From positions 23,200,317 to 23,264,316 of the forward strand of contig CM050658.1 of the NCBI GenBank assembly GCA_027574665.1: a stretch of DNA of 64,000 bases, read 5' to 3'. The notes beneath the pieces are model-generated. The model was not told where the DNA came from, made no database searches, and worked only from the letters and a program-made list of their open reading frames with translations. Made by a program: the position numbers and the translations under genes. Numbering within the stretch: position 1 is the first letter of the stretch; each line of letters begins with the position of its first letter. This document shows, in pieces, positions 52,043-64,000 of this stretch. The DNA is from Rhynochetos jubatus (Eukaryota > Chordata > Aves > Eurypygiformes > Rhynochetidae).

Positions 52043-54302
52043 ACAAATAATTCAGTTTCAAGTTTTCAAGTTTCTCCAGCAGCAGAGAACTCTAAAACAA
52101 GTTTTCTCACCAGAGAAAGGGGGAAATCTTTAGAGAATGAGTAGCAGAAGAGGGCTACCAACAGCCAAAACACTGCTCACCTAACAGAGGATCTGCAAAG
52201 GACAGCATCAAAGCAAGCTGCAAGGGTGTGTCATTACCTTTTGCAAAAGTGCCACTCCTTGGCACCGCATCCCCAACCTCTGGCTACCTTCTGCATTTTT
52301 CCCTTCCCACTTTCTTTCAAATATTTGATGGGAAGATGGTATTTGTGTGCCTGTAGTGAAAGGGGAAGCTGGGAAGTGCAATATGTGTATACAAACACCA
52401 CTTGTTAGTATTGCAACAGACATTTTAAAAGGAATATGTAAATCATCTTATGTTTCTAAAAATACCTATATAGTTCTAAGCACAAACTGAATGCATAAAG
52501 TCTGATTTATCCACCAATATTACCATAATCAGCATATCTATTCAATTAAAAATTCAGCTCATACATACACCAGTGTCAATAATATGGATGTCCTCCATAA
52601 CTTAAACAGTTCATTAATTACGATCACAGAAAATGGTCATTACATATAAGGCACAGGCTTATGGAAACCATTGACCCCATCATTTTGTTTATCAAACACT
52701 TCAGATTACAAAAGCAGGACTTGCCCTGTGATCAAGTATTAATCATTCTGATCCATTAAAAAGAGATTAGTTTTCTATCAAGCAGATTTAACACAATATG
52801 GGCAGTAAACAGGCTTTGTATTGCTCATCTACATAATTAGTACTTATTACTATAAAGGTATGTTCTGATTTGCATCCCAGTTATGCAGTCTGACGGGGTT
52901 GTCACTAAACATTGTTTCTACAGAATATTTCCTACGAAACACTAAAAATCATAGGTCCTATCTTTGTACAGCAACAGTGAAGACATCCAAGTTCTCATAT
53001 TTGTTACCTATCATTCTAATATATTCCTAGGGCAAAAGGAAAGACTAAGCCCTTCAAGAGGTGCAGCATACATTCAAATTAATGGCAACTCACACCGAGA
53101 ACATGCAGATAACCACAGGGCATGCTGAGTAATACATTTTCAGGAGGAATAAATATTATAGTCTCCCCATTTAGCATTCAAGTTACTGTGCAGCGAAACA
53201 GAGGTCTGACCTGGACACAGGAGCAAAGCCTAACCAGCCCCAGAAGGCCATCAGTGCCAGCTCTGTGGAGCATCACCTGTTCAGAGGGGTCACCTTGCTC
53301 TGCCTGGCTTTACCAATGCAGGCTTCTGTGGCAGCTCTCCCTGCCTACCAGCATTATAAACTCATTTCATGCAAGGAAGTAACTGGGAATCTGTATTTTT
53401 CCCTCCTCAGCCAGGTCACTGTCTGCTATACCGTCAATGACAAGCTTCTCAGCCATTTGCTGAAGAGATTGTGTTCGTAAGTCTCACAAGAGTCCATATG
53501 GCTTATTATACAGTATTGGGTTATTAAAAAAAATCCATTAGCACTGATCCAGTATGTCTCAGAAACAGAATAAACAATGCCAAAAGTGTAAGCAAAAAGA
53601 CAGCAGTTTTACTCTGAAAATTGTCAAACAGAGTAATTTTTTTTTCCTAAACAGATTTTCAATACTTGAAGATAAGTATTTCTGGGAAGTATTGCAGAGC
53701 CACTAAGTGGCTAAGCCTTTAGGTAGTAGCACTAGAAGGAAAAATAAGAGCAGGTGCCCAGTCCAGATGGATATCCACAGCTGGCAGGCACTCCCAAGAT
53801 GCAGAGAATGAGATGGCAAAGCTAATAAGGAGCAATATCGATCACAACACAAGCAGAAAACCTGGAGTCGCTACCCTGTGTGCTGTGAAAACACTGGATT
53901 AAACAAGAAGGGCTATAAATAGTAAGCACCTTCCCACACCTTCGTCACTGCAGCAATGATTTATCAGTGGGAAGGCAACAACAACTGATACACAAAGATG
54001 AAAGCTAAATTGAAGTTTTTAGAAATATGCAGAACAGGGCCTGATTCAGCTTCTTTAGCCCTTCAGTTTAGTCCTTCAGTTTAACAGTCTCAGGAGCCCC
54101 TGGCTCCTAAATAATACTAGACTGCTTGGAACATCATTAAGGGGACAAATTTGTATGGCAGAGGTGAGAGAAAGATGCAGCACCATCTTAGGTTTTGAGT
54201 TTTTGTATATGATGCGTGCTTTGCTTTCCCAGCAAAACAACCAACAAACAACCAAAAAACTCTCTTCTGAATTCCCAGATTTTTTTTCAAAGTATATTTT
54301 AA

Positions 54303-54456
54303 TTACTCCAAGTCACCATTGTCCATTTTAAAAACAGGACCAATAGAAAAAGTTAAGCATTCCTCTACAGTCCAAAGCAGAGTTTCAATGAGTTCTTCTG
54401 TTACTTCATCAGGATCCTGGTTTGCTTGGAAAATGGCACAACAAAGCTGTCTCTCT
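54303..54456 (-). CDS. Candidate terminal coding exon of an unidentified gene
   Basis: Minus strand. A long pyrimidine tract (TTTTTCCCCCCACGTTTCTT, then GAGCAG) precedes the block, a strong acceptor. The frame entering with one base of a split codon encodes about 50 residues and ends in TAA at 54303-54305. The translation is acidic and amphipathic, with recognisable stretches FQANQDPDEVTEELIETLL and a C-terminus MDNGDLE, and codons follow a purine-leading pattern typical of real genes. ATTAAA overlaps the stop, but no clear polyadenylation signal was placed further downstream. I do not recognise the family. It could instead be an internal exon using a weak donor after ACAATG, or a chance frame. 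Confidence 0.33.
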
Positions 54457-55342
54457 CTGCTCAAGAAACGTGGGGGGAAAAACCCACCCATTCCCTTATT
54501 ATTTCCCCATTAATACAGTGAATTAATCTGATAAAAAGATATAATTTTAAATGAGCAGTAAATTATTTTTTCTAGCACTACAGTATTTAATTTCAAACCC
54601 CATGATCCATGCTTTCATCTATTTTTTAAAACCCACGAAAAAAGTATACCTGTGAGAAAATATATCAGGGCACAAGAGCTAATTCAGTATTTTTAGGGAG
54701 AACATATTCTCTGATCTTGTGGAGAAGAATGATCACCATATCTCCTAGTCCTTTGCCAAGGACACAGTCCCGTGGATGACAATAATTTGTAGAGGCAATG
54801 AGGTAACTTAGCATCAAGAACAGCAATTAAAACTGTTCCCCTGTCACATGAGAAGTGCCACTGAATGGCCCTTTTGTGATTTAGTTGGTCATCCAGTATG
54901 TGTGCTCAGAAACTGCCTCATCCAAGACAGACATGCAACAAACAGTCATGTATGAGAGATCAAAATAAGAATATTGAATTAACATCTGTCTATTCCAAAG
55001 GTTCCATCTCCTCCTAGCAAAAACTGAAGAGAAATTTATTTCAGGAATGATTTAACAGAAATCTGTTTATTATGAAATTATTCTCAGAGAATATGGCCCA
55101 TGGGTCTAAAGCACCTATTGCTAAAAAGTTACAGACTAGAGTAAGAAACCTTTTCCACCCAACAGGCCAGGAAGCCCATTTCTCTCGCAGATGATACCAT
55201 CTTCACGTTTCTAAGTGACACTATTAGCAGGTTGACCAAGCTTAATTCAAGGAACAGAAGACTATCAGCACTGACATTCCCCAGACTCTACATATGCAGC
55301 ATACAAAAGGCTGCATTGAAAGAGACAGAAATTGGTATTTAC

Positions 55343-55379
55343 CTGGCAGTGACAGACCAATGCCACAGGCACTGAATAT
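55343..55379 (-). other. Candidate 37-nt exon, phase-compatible with 54303-54456
   Basis: Minus strand: a pyrimidine-rich stretch ending CCTTTTATCAG precedes and CCAG followed by GTAAAT follows. All three frames are open, so coding evidence is weak by itself. The frame that joins the block at 54303-54456 reads IQCLWHWSVTA and forms an Arg codon across the junction. Confidence 0.18.
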
Positions 55380-56008
55380 CTGATAAAAGGTGTCTCAAAA
55401 AACTTTCCCATATTCTCACTCTTACACTGCCAAGTCCATTTATTCTCCCTGCCTTTTCATCTTTATTACAATACTTACGTTATGTTCACACATGAGAGCG
55501 TCAGAAGTTCTGTAACAACAAGTGCATGTTTTTAACTACAATCTCCAACAAAAAAAACATGACCATAACGAGCACAATCACTGTCAACAGGTATCTGTCC
55601 TATAGGAGAACTTCTAGGAGATCACAGTTGAGAGATTTAGCTAGCCATAAGGCATCACTGAAGCCCCTCACAGCACCCAAATAATCAAGTACTAAAAAAC
55701 TCTAAAACCCCTAAACGACACCCTTTACTTCCAGCAACAAACATTAGGTAAATTCCTTTCAGGGACTGCAAACTAGCTACAACTTAGAACAACCCTAACA
55801 GTCCAATTTTCATGTTATGAAAACCTAGAGTTTGGGACTCTAAAGCATATTCTAGACGTGGTTTGGCAGAATTTTTGGCTGACACCACTAAGTCTTCAAC
55901 TGCTTGTTTTCAAAACTGGCAATATTCTTGGATTATAATCTACAAAAACAGGGATTTTGCTGTTACCTGTAAAGCTCTATGCTGTGACTTCTTAAGTGAG
56001 ACCTTTAA

Positions 56009-56915
56009 TCATAGAATCACAGGATGGTTTGGGTTGGAAGGGACCTTAAAGATCATCCAGTTCCAACCCCCCTGCCATGGGCAGGGACACCCTCCACTAG
56101 ACCAGGGTGCTCCGAGCCTCATCCAGCCTGGCTTTGGACACTGCCAGGGATGGGGCATCCACAGCTTCTCTGGGCAACCTGTCCCAGTGCTCCCCACCCT
56201 CTCCGAAAAGAATTTCTTCCTGATATCTAACCTAAATGTCCCTGCTTTCAATTTAAACCCATTACCCCTTGTCTTATCCCTACAGGCCCTTGTAGAAAGT
56301 CCCCCGCAGCTTCCTTGTAGCCCCCTTCAGGTACTGGAAGGTGCTGTAAGGACTCCCTGGAACCTTCTCTTCTCCAGGCTAAACAAGCCCAATTCTCTCA
56401 GCCTTTCTTCATAGGAGAGATGATCCAGCCCTCTGAGCATCTTCGTGGCCTCCTCTGGACTCACTCCAACTGCTTCTTGTGTTGAAGGCTCCAGAGCTGA
56501 GTGCAGTACTCCAGGTGGGGTCTCATGAGAGAAGAGTAGAGGGGAAGAATCCCCTCCCTCGACCTGCTGGCCACACTTCCCAGGATATGGTTGGCTTTCT
56601 GGGCTGCCAGCGCACACTACCAGCTCACGTTCAGCTTCTCATCCACCAGTAACCCCAAGTCCTTCTCCTCAGGGCTGCTCTCAATCCATTCCCCACCCAG
56701 TCTGTATTTGTGCTTGGGATTGTCCCAACTCAGGCGCAGGACCTTGCACTTGGCCAGGTTAAACTTCATGAGGTTCACAGTGGCCCAGCTCTCCAGCCTG
56801 TCCAGGTCCCTCTGGATGCCATCCCTTCCCTCCAGCGTGTTGACCGCACCACACAGCTTGGTGTTATCAGCAATCTTGCTGAGGGTGCACTCAATCCTAT
56901 GGTCAATAACATCTC
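56009..56915 (-). mobile_element. CR1 LINE, 5'-truncated, minus strand
   Basis: Starts with the tail TCATAGAATCACAGGATGGT and extends about 905 bases. The minus strand encodes the end of the CR1 ORF2 reverse transcriptase and the C-terminal region: [20 protein letters not shown] near 56800, [19 protein letters not shown] followed by an in-frame TAG near 56620, a SMRPHLEY-like block near 56530, and [19 protein letters not shown] near 56390. Frameshifts separate the last parts. It belongs with the copies at 27952 and 33461 by its 3' end, and it interrupts the interval between the candidate exons at 57029 and 55343. Confidence 0.94.
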
Positions 56916-57028
56916 ATCTATTTAACACAGAAAGTATGTATGACAGAACTCCTGTTACGTGGTAAGATACTGGTCAATTCAACACTGAATCAAAGAAAAC
57001 ATTCAAAAAGCCATTCCAGTGCACTCAC

Positions 57029-57104
57029 TTGCCACCTCTGTACCCATATGGCATAGTCCCATTAAAGGCCATGAATCTTTGAAAGCATCCAGCAGAAGGA
57101 CTAC
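57029..57104 (-). other. Candidate 76-nt coding exon
   Basis: Minus strand: CTGCACCTTCTCCAGTTTG followed by CAG is a good acceptor, and GGCAA followed by GTGAGTG a good donor. The open frame reads VVLLLDAFKDSWPLMGLCH and continues MGTEVA. If spliced to 55343-55379 and then 54303-54456, the frame stays open across both junctions. The family is not recognised; a HEAT-like or helical protein is only a guess from composition. Confidence 0.25.
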
Positions 57105-58530
57105 CTGCAAACTGGAGAAGGTGCAGGACAGAGGAAAACCAATTCCCTGACCTGGCACTGTCCCACTGCTCTCTTGGACAAGCTGCTGCAGTTTGCTACA
57201 TCCCACTTCACGACTGCAATCAAAACTTACAGCAGCTCACTGAGGCTCAGGGGAGTTGTTAGGAACATACAGATTCTCTGAAGGAAGATTTTTTTTGATG
57301 AAATATTTTCACTTACTGGTAATCTAGAAGGCTATTTTGGTTGCTGGAGCACTCTTCTGTAGGACTTCATTACCTTAGGGTAGTAGGAAATCCTAGGATC
57401 CCTACAGAAACAATCCCACATTTAAGAGGGATAATGCTATTCATGTTTATGTATGGGAATTGGATTTAATCTGCTAGTTCTGACACTGAACAGTTCAAGG
57501 CTAAAACGTTGTTCTGCTAATCTATATTATAATGCACAGTTTTTAAAGACTTAATTCCCCAGACCATTTGTTTGACCCTTCCCCTCTCAATTTATTCAAG
57601 ATTCATGAAATATCATGACCTTCTTTACTGGTGAAAACCCCCACTTCAGCCTGTTTCACTGAAGTATCTTTAAAAGGTACAAACAAATAACATTTTGGAT
57701 TCATTCATTAACTTAATTCTTACTGCGCCAACTAAGAGTTATATATAGCATTAAACTAAGTCTTTTGTTTATTAAAGTCTGTCTTAAACTACCTTGGGCA
57801 GACCCTTGTTTTGTTATTTATTTCACAATTTCTCTAACAATAACTTGAATTTCCATTGAATTGTTTTTCATATTCCTGACTTTGCCTATCTGTAAATCTG
57901 AACTGCAATCATGTCAAAGACCATTTCATTCAGCACTCTCAGCTACTACAGAACAGTTTAATTGTGATTCTTGGTGTCACTGTTCAACTCGCCTTTCAAA
58001 AATTCTCCAGTCAATTATTCAAGCATCAAACTCAACTAGCAGATTAAATGATACATACAGCATTAACAGTTTGATGCTGCAATCATAAACATCTAAAACT
58101 TTTGCTGAGCTCAAGACATTTTATAGATAGTTGCTAAATTACTACAGAGATCCTGTTATTGTTTACTAACAGAACATGAATACATTGGCTTACTATCCCT
58201 CCAAAGTGTGTGTGATCCTTTGTTTTATTCATTTTTAAATTTGACACATCTTTATTCATCACAGTTAAAACAAGAACCATTCATTCATTCAAGAGAGTTC
58301 AAATACAAATACCTCAAACTGTTGACAGTTAGGTAAACAAGTGAGGCTAAAAGAACAAGACTTTCCAAAAAAAGCTGGAAATCCCAAGTTCTCATGTCTG
58401 TGGTGCCTTTAGATACTCAGACTTCAGAAATCTTCTACCAAATCCTAAAGCGTAATTCTGTGGAATTATTTAGTGTTTATTATCAGTGTGTTATTAAGCA
58501 TCTAATGTTTACCCTTGAATTTCATATTAA

Positions 58531-58570
58531 TTTGTGTAATTAATATAAATGTTGTTACTAATTACACGAA
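58531..58570. repeat. Inverted repeat in AT-rich DNA, 12-bp arms
   Basis: 58531-58542 (TTTGTGTAATTA) pairs with 58559-58570 at 11 of 12 positions, with a 16-base loop. It sits in one of the most AT-rich parts of the window. The arms could be remnants of a small inverted-repeat element, but no target duplication was identified. Confidence 0.75.
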
Positions 58571-60935
58571 TTATTATATAAATTATATAATATCATGTAC
58601 CACTGTAGTATAAATTATCACCAATCCTATAAAGTAGCATTTATCTCCATGTGTTATTGACATCAGATTGCTGCCCCCAGACGGATGATTCAGGAAGTAA
58701 TTGTTTCAGACTTGCTATTTCAGTTTTACCAATGGTTAAATTAAGTCTCACAAGTTAGTGATTATGGTTAAAACACAGACCAATTTTCCTCCTACCTCCA
58801 GCAGTTCTTACACGCTCTTTAATAGTTCTGTTAATAGCTCTGCACTGAAGTTCCCTTCCTATTCCCCTTCCTCCAAAGTTAGTGTTGTTTTATTAATTAA
58901 GATGAATGAACAAAAGATGCTTTCTTATTAACTGAATACCTACACACATAAAGAACACACACTAGCAGCGGCAAGTTTATCCAGTCAAACTAAGATGGCA
59001 AGTCTACAATTAGACACCCTCTGCTTACTTAGGATGCAACATCTATCCACCTCATGAAGACAGAGCGGCTCCAAATGTGGTGCCAAACATGGAATTCTCT
59101 GCAGTTGCTTTATTTCAACTGGCTGATGAACCATGCAGATACCTTAAGGATGCCTCCTATGAGATCTCACTTAGTTTAGCAAAAAAAGGGTAGGTTAAGA
59201 ACCAGGAACAACCACTCAGTTGAAAATCCAAAGGTTGAAGATGTGTGTAGGAACCTGTAGGGTCCAGATAAACTGCAGAACTTGGTTACTCTTCCCTAGC
59301 CAGTCTGAATATTTAAAGCTAAAACTGATATTTGCAACACCTGACAGCTCAGTCTCAAGTGAACAAATTTCTTATCTTCTCTGTTTAAGATACAGGGAAA
59401 TTGCAATAAAGGTGTAATTGAGTAAACCATTTTTAAAGAGTACAAGTTCATGTGTACACTGAGAAGTTAAGAACAGGCCAGAAACTAACAGTTCATTCAA
59501 TATTAACAATGAAGTGATGTTAACTTGCTTCTCACGTGACAGTGTCACTGAATTTCAGTTACCAATGCCACTTCTGTTGACCCATTTCATAAAGATGGAC
59601 AAGGTCAGCTAAAGGGTTAGGGAAATACAGTCAGTGGATAAGTGAGATGAGAATAACTATAAGGGAGTAAGTTTCCTCTGCAGAAACCAACTGTTCTTCA
59701 CTGACAAGCAGCAACGTTTGATAAAAAAAATAGCTGTTTGGAAAATGAAGCTTGGAATTTAAAGAGCGAAAAATGGCTGCTGCTCTTCGGGAAAACTAGG
59801 ACATAAAACACAGCTTCAGCAGATAACCAATTCCTTTATGGCTTTAAATTGGGATTTTAAAATAAGTTCTACAAAGAAGTTGGAGTTTTGAAAGTGAAAG
59901 GAGAGAAGTGTATGTACTTTTAAACAGTCAATGATCAAGCTTTGAAAGCTTATAGGAGGAAAACTAAAAACCCTAGCAAGTTGACCAACATCCTCCAAAG
60001 GGAGACACAGCACCAAGTGGTTCTTATAAAGCTTCTCAAGGGAAGGTTTAAAAGCCACACGTGCACAAATTTTATATATTTAGTTTTACAATTGCTTGCA
60101 TTTTACTCAGGATCAATGGTCCATCTCTCTACATGCTAGATGGACATTTCCCAGCATGCCTTTATCCATGTAACCACCTACAGTGATAACCAGTTGCTAC
60201 AAGTTAAATACCCCCTTTAAAAGAATGAGAAGAACAGTGTAAGCCTTTTCACAGTAACATCAGTGCACAAAGGGTATTATTCATTTTTTAAAAACAGATA
60301 CAACAAATTTTAACTGCCAAGTGGGGCTGAAAATTTAAGTATCCTTTGACCTTGCTTTAAAAAAATTAATCTTTCCAACTTCAGACAGATAAAAAGTGTA
60401 ATAACAGCCGCTTCTGTTTGCAATGTCACTCAAATAAGAAAATGAAAGCGTCAAGGAAGCAGGGAACAGCACATAAGTAAGACACAAACACAAGCCCTTA
60501 GAAAAAAACAACCAGAAAAACTCCGTAACAGAAGGTTTTATTGGATTAAATTCAATATGAAAATAAGATTGCTGGCTTAACATATCTATCCATTTATGTT
60601 AAGATAGAATAGAATTCCTCTTCCATTGCCATCACTTTCGACAGCACAGAGGAAAGTGCTGTCAGCCAAACTTGGTGCTAAAGATGAGACATGCAAGTAT
60701 GAAGTGCTTTAAGCTAAAATTTAGGTGATACCACACACAGTAGTTCTGGCCAATGCTTGAAGAAGTTTTGCAGTAATAATCCTTAAAAACTTATTTTTAT
60801 TATTAGAAGTTTTGCTTCCTCATAAAGTCAGATATAAGCATGGCAAAACACTGTCTGCATCTAAACGATGTTTCAGAAGAGACACCTTGTGCAATAGAAG
60901 CCTTTTATTTTTCTCTGTAGTCATTACATCCACCA

Positions 60936-61574
60936 AACATGAGCTGTCAGCATGCCCAGGTGGCCAAAAAGGCCAATGGTGTCCTGGCCGGCATCAGGAG
61001 CAGCATGGCCAGCAGGACAAGGGCAGGTATCATCCCCCTGTACTGGGCACTGGTGAGGCCGCACCTCAAACACTGTGTTCAGTTTTGGGCTCCTCACTCC
61101 AAGAAAGACACAGAGGTGCTGGAGCACGTCCAGAGAAGGGCAACGGAGCTGGGTAAGGGTCTGGAGCACAAGGACTGTGAGGAGCGGCTGAGGGAGCTGG
61201 GGGTGTTCAGCCTGGAGAAGAGGAGGCTGAGGGGAGACCTTGTTGCTCCCTACAGCTCCCTGAAAGGAGGGTGCATAGGGGGGGAGGTTGGTCTCTTCTC
61301 CCAAGTGACAAATGGTAGGACAAGAGGAAACGGCCTCATGTTGTGCCAGGGGAGGGTTAGATTGGATATTGTGGAAAATTTCTCCATGGAAGGGGCTGTC
61401 AGGCATTGGAACAGGCTGCCCAGGCCAGCTTGTGGAGTCACCATCCCTGGAGGGATTTGACAGACGTGTGGACAAGGTGCTTAGGGATATGGTTTAATGG
61501 TGGATTTGGCAGTGTTAGGTTAATGGTTGGACTTGATGACCTTAAAGGTCTTTTCCAACCTAAACGACTCTAAA
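60936..61574 (+). mobile_element. CR1 LINE, 5'-truncated, plus strand
   Basis: Begins within the ORF2 C-terminal coding region and ends at about 61574 in the 3' UTR (GACTTGATGACCTTAAAGGT followed by TCTTTTCCAACC and a degenerate tail). Its ORF2 C-terminus and 3' UTR match the minus-strand copy at 21331 more closely than the other copies. Together they indicate a second CR1 subfamily in this window. Confidence 0.94.
60939..61497 (+). pseudogene. CR1 ORF2 C-terminal fragment with one frameshift
   Basis: The frame from 60939 encodes [20 protein letters not shown], then [20 protein letters not shown], then [20 protein letters not shown] and AVRHWNRLP. Near 61425 the frame shifts and the natural ending [21 protein letters not shown] continues in another frame to a stop at 61495-61497. 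Only one frameshift and no premature stop in about 185 codons makes this one of the better preserved CR1 coding pieces here. Confidence 0.88.
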
Positions 61575-64000
61575 CACGTAATTGAAAGAGCAGCTCAAGT
61601 TTGCAGGGACTTACAGCAACTATTTCTTCCAGCAGACATCAGGGTGTTTTAATAGCACTTGTCTCAAGTCCCCAGCTACTCCAAGTCCCATTAACTGAAA
61701 ATATATGTTTAGTAGTTCCTTCTTCATTATCATGTTCCTGTTTGCTCAGTGCTAGCAGCTGTAAAAGGGTCTGCTCCAGAGTAATTAGGTTCTGAACTAG
61801 CACAGAAAGAACAAGGATTTTCCAACCCACGAACAGTAACATTTGTTTTATTTTTAAATGCGTAGCCAACGCATACTTTCACACCACTGAGAAGGATAGC
61901 GGCTAACTGTTACAAACTGCGTTTCTACAGATCAGGACTTCATAAATTACACATAGATGGGAATATCCAGTTTAATTCTGCCCAGACGTTTAACTACACT
62001 TCCTGCAAATACTAAATGTGTTTTACATGCTCTTAAACACCTCTTCTGTTCCTTATGTTACTCAAAGCAGTCTTAGATAGCAATTCCACTTCTAGTTTGA
62101 CAAGTAAGAATCAATCCTTCAAGCCAGAAAAGCAGCATTCAGACTAGAGCTGCACGCTTGTATTTTGATAGCACCGTTAGCTCTCAATTTCTCTAGTTTA
62201 TTTCTCTATAGGTTTTATAAATAAATGCCAGAACTCTAAAGTATAAATTGCTATTAAATCACACTCACAGATTATAGTATAATGTAATAAGAAATAGTAA
62301 ATAACATTTGGATAAGAAAAAGTGACTACCTAAGCAAACTACTTATACACCATTACTACTCTTCTGGCAAAAGCACTAATTTTAACACTGCTTGCTTAAA
62401 AAGAGCTCAAGTTCATATTTCCACAGATAAGCATCAACAGAAGTTCCACTGAAAAGTTGTAATAGTGGCAAAAAAAGCCAAGTTAGTCTTGCGTTGTCAC
62501 GTTGGAAAAAAAGGAGGAAGAGTCAACAAGCTGCATTTGAGAAAGTTAATAGCGCTTCCTGCTACATGTGAGTAAGACCAGACCTGGAACAGCCTGCTCT
62601 GCTCCAGAGGCTATTGAACTCCACCTAATCAATACCAGAGACCACTAATGACCAGCTATACAAAAGGCATTATTACAAATGCTGAAGTGTAATACAAGGA
62701 TTGCAGAAAAAAAAAAAAATTCAAGCTATTCATAATCATCCAAATGATGAAATATTAGGACATAACTGTCTCAAATGCAACCTTAGAAGCCTGGAGAAAA
62801 AAAGAATTTAGAAGCAGAAAATTTCTTGTAGTATTTCATTTTAATCTAATCATATTTAAAACCTCATTTGCTGTGTATTATGCTGTAACACTGCTGCAGA
62901 AATTCCAACTATTCAAAGTGTACAGTAGCATTGTGCCCTATTGTTTAGCCAGTTCTCCGCAAGACTCCACAGAGAAGACAGTACAGATTAATTTTCATAT
63001 GCCCTCCCTTCGGAATACATGATGCACTAGAGGAAAAAGTGGTTTTGCTTTTGATGACTTGCAAGCTATTTTTAGAGGTTTGAAGTTAATCCAGCTCTGA
63101 GCTGCTCTAGCAGTGATATATCCTCTCAGCCTCCGCACAGGCATTCTGGCCAGTCTGCTGTAGCAAAATTTCTATCCAGGTATTAAGAAAATCAAACTAA
63201 CCTTTTTAACAAGCAAGGCTGCTTAATTGCTTACGTTCCTACCCAGGTACTAATGTGGACAAGTGTCCACTCACCAGGAGTATAACACTCTCCCCAGGAA
63301 ACAGTTTTCAGTCCAAGGTGGAAATCTTCTGTATTACAAGTCTTGCAATTTTTCTTCACCTAAATTCCACTCTCAATAAAAAGCACTGTTTTAAAGCCAC
63401 GTATCCTTCAGTTTGACAGCGATATTTAGGCACCCAACATAACTATCTGGATGGCAGTATAAGGGGTTGGCTAAAGGCACAGTGTATAATGCTACAGCTA
63501 CAGGCAAACGTTTCAAAAAAAGAATATGGTGAAGAAATGGATTGTTTCATGCCTCATCTACAGAGGATTTGCAAAATGACCTGGCAGAGTAGTAAGATAG
63601 CACCAGCTGGCAAATTAAGTTTCCTCAAAGAAGGGATGAAACAAGTTAAATATTCCTCTGGTTTTAAGGAGAATGAAGATAAAGTATCTTCAACAGATAG
63701 CCTCAAGTACCACATAAAAAGGCAGGATTTTCAGAATTGGATTTTAAAGTAGAAGCCTACTCTCAGACAGCTAGTGGGCTGGCATACTGTGTTCATGGGA
63801 TGTACAGAACCTAAGAGGAAAGGTGAACCCTGAGTGAATGTCTAAACAAATTAAAACAGGATGCTAACACACACTGGTTTTGTGCCATACAAGTCTACAA
63901 ATATGATTTTCCATAAGCTTCATAACCATAATTGCACATGCCTCTTGCTGCTTCAGGCAACAGAACTTTTGGAAGTACTGCTGAAGGAGAATGGATCTAA
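61575..64000. other. Unique non-coding sequence
   Basis: No repeat or gene recognised. An A run lies at 62707-62719. A charged 87-codon frame at 63489-63752 has no family motif and is not called as a gene. Confidence 0.6.

Larger units (their letters stand above)
44712..56008. other. Unique sequence with several structured elements
   Basis: About 11 kb without a recognised transposon. It holds candidate exon blocks (44982-45034, 51761-51801, 54303-54456, 55343-55379), two G-quadruplex motifs, a CpG-rich patch with a palindrome, a pair of adjacent hairpins and a 16-bp palindrome, each listed separately. Other open frames (up to 150 codons at 46052-46504) run through low-complexity sequence and are not supported. 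Confidence 0.55.
56916..60935. other. Unique non-coding sequence
   Basis: Contains the candidate exon at 57029-57104 and a very AT-rich zone near 58500-58620 with an inverted repeat. Nothing else is recognised. Confidence 0.6.

Noticed and set aside
63489-63752. Charged 87-codon plus-strand frame
   Set aside because: Length is ordinary for chance, composition alone is not enough, and no motif or splice evidence supports it.
1-64000. CRISPR arrays, operons, tRNA or rRNA genes, phage or plasmid features
   Set aside because: None of the expected signals (regular spaced repeats, dense same-strand coding, tRNA box patterns) were seen; the content is vertebrate nuclear DNA.

Overview
The window looks like non-coding nuclear DNA from a bird. 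The base is AT-rich. The recognisable interspersed repeats are almost all chicken-repeat-1 (CR1) LINEs, most ending in the CR1-type tail (variants of ATTCTATGAT, read as TCATAGAATC when the element lies on the minus strand). The one LTR element has the termini and 5-bp target-site duplication of an endogenous ERVL-like provirus. No SINEs, DNA transposons or mammalian repeats were recognised. No bacterial or phage gene organisation, rRNA, tRNA or CRISPR array is visible. The low repeat density and single dominant LINE family fit a bird, and possibly a neoavian one; the species cannot be named from this.

Layout: 1-170 is the edge of a minus-strand CR1. 171-3817 is unique sequence. 3818-3890 is a short CR1 3' tail (+). 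3891-21330 is unique sequence with a few exon-like blocks. 21331-21824 is a CR1 (-). 21825-27951 is unique. 27952-30450 is a large but internally deleted CR1 (-) that keeps a GC-rich 5' region, a broken ORF1 and a broken endonuclease domain of ORF2, and lacks the reverse transcriptase. 33461-33595 is a CR1 tail (-). 43975-44706 is a solo LTR (-) flanked by GTAAC on both sides. 44712-56008 is unique sequence with several striking inverted repeats, a CpG-rich patch and two G-quadruplex motifs. 56009-56915 is a CR1 (-) and 60936-61574 is a CR1 (+). The rest is unique.

No complete host gene can be assigned. The best hints of host coding sequence are three minus-strand blocks (57029-57104, 55343-55379, 54303-54456) with splice-like borders, compatible phases and one continuous reading frame ending in a stop. 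A 30-nt block at 12494-12523 looks like a microexon. Similar splice-like pairs occur on both strands, so these remain candidates; the window may be intron, intergenic DNA, or both.

I did not find a convincing new biological system. The observations most worth checking are the candidate exon chain, the near-perfect 21-bp hairpin with an adjacent second hairpin at 49457-49525, the CpG-rich palindromic patch near 48.1 kb, the young-looking solo LTR, and the CR1 copy that joins ORF1 plus endonuclease directly to the 3' tail.
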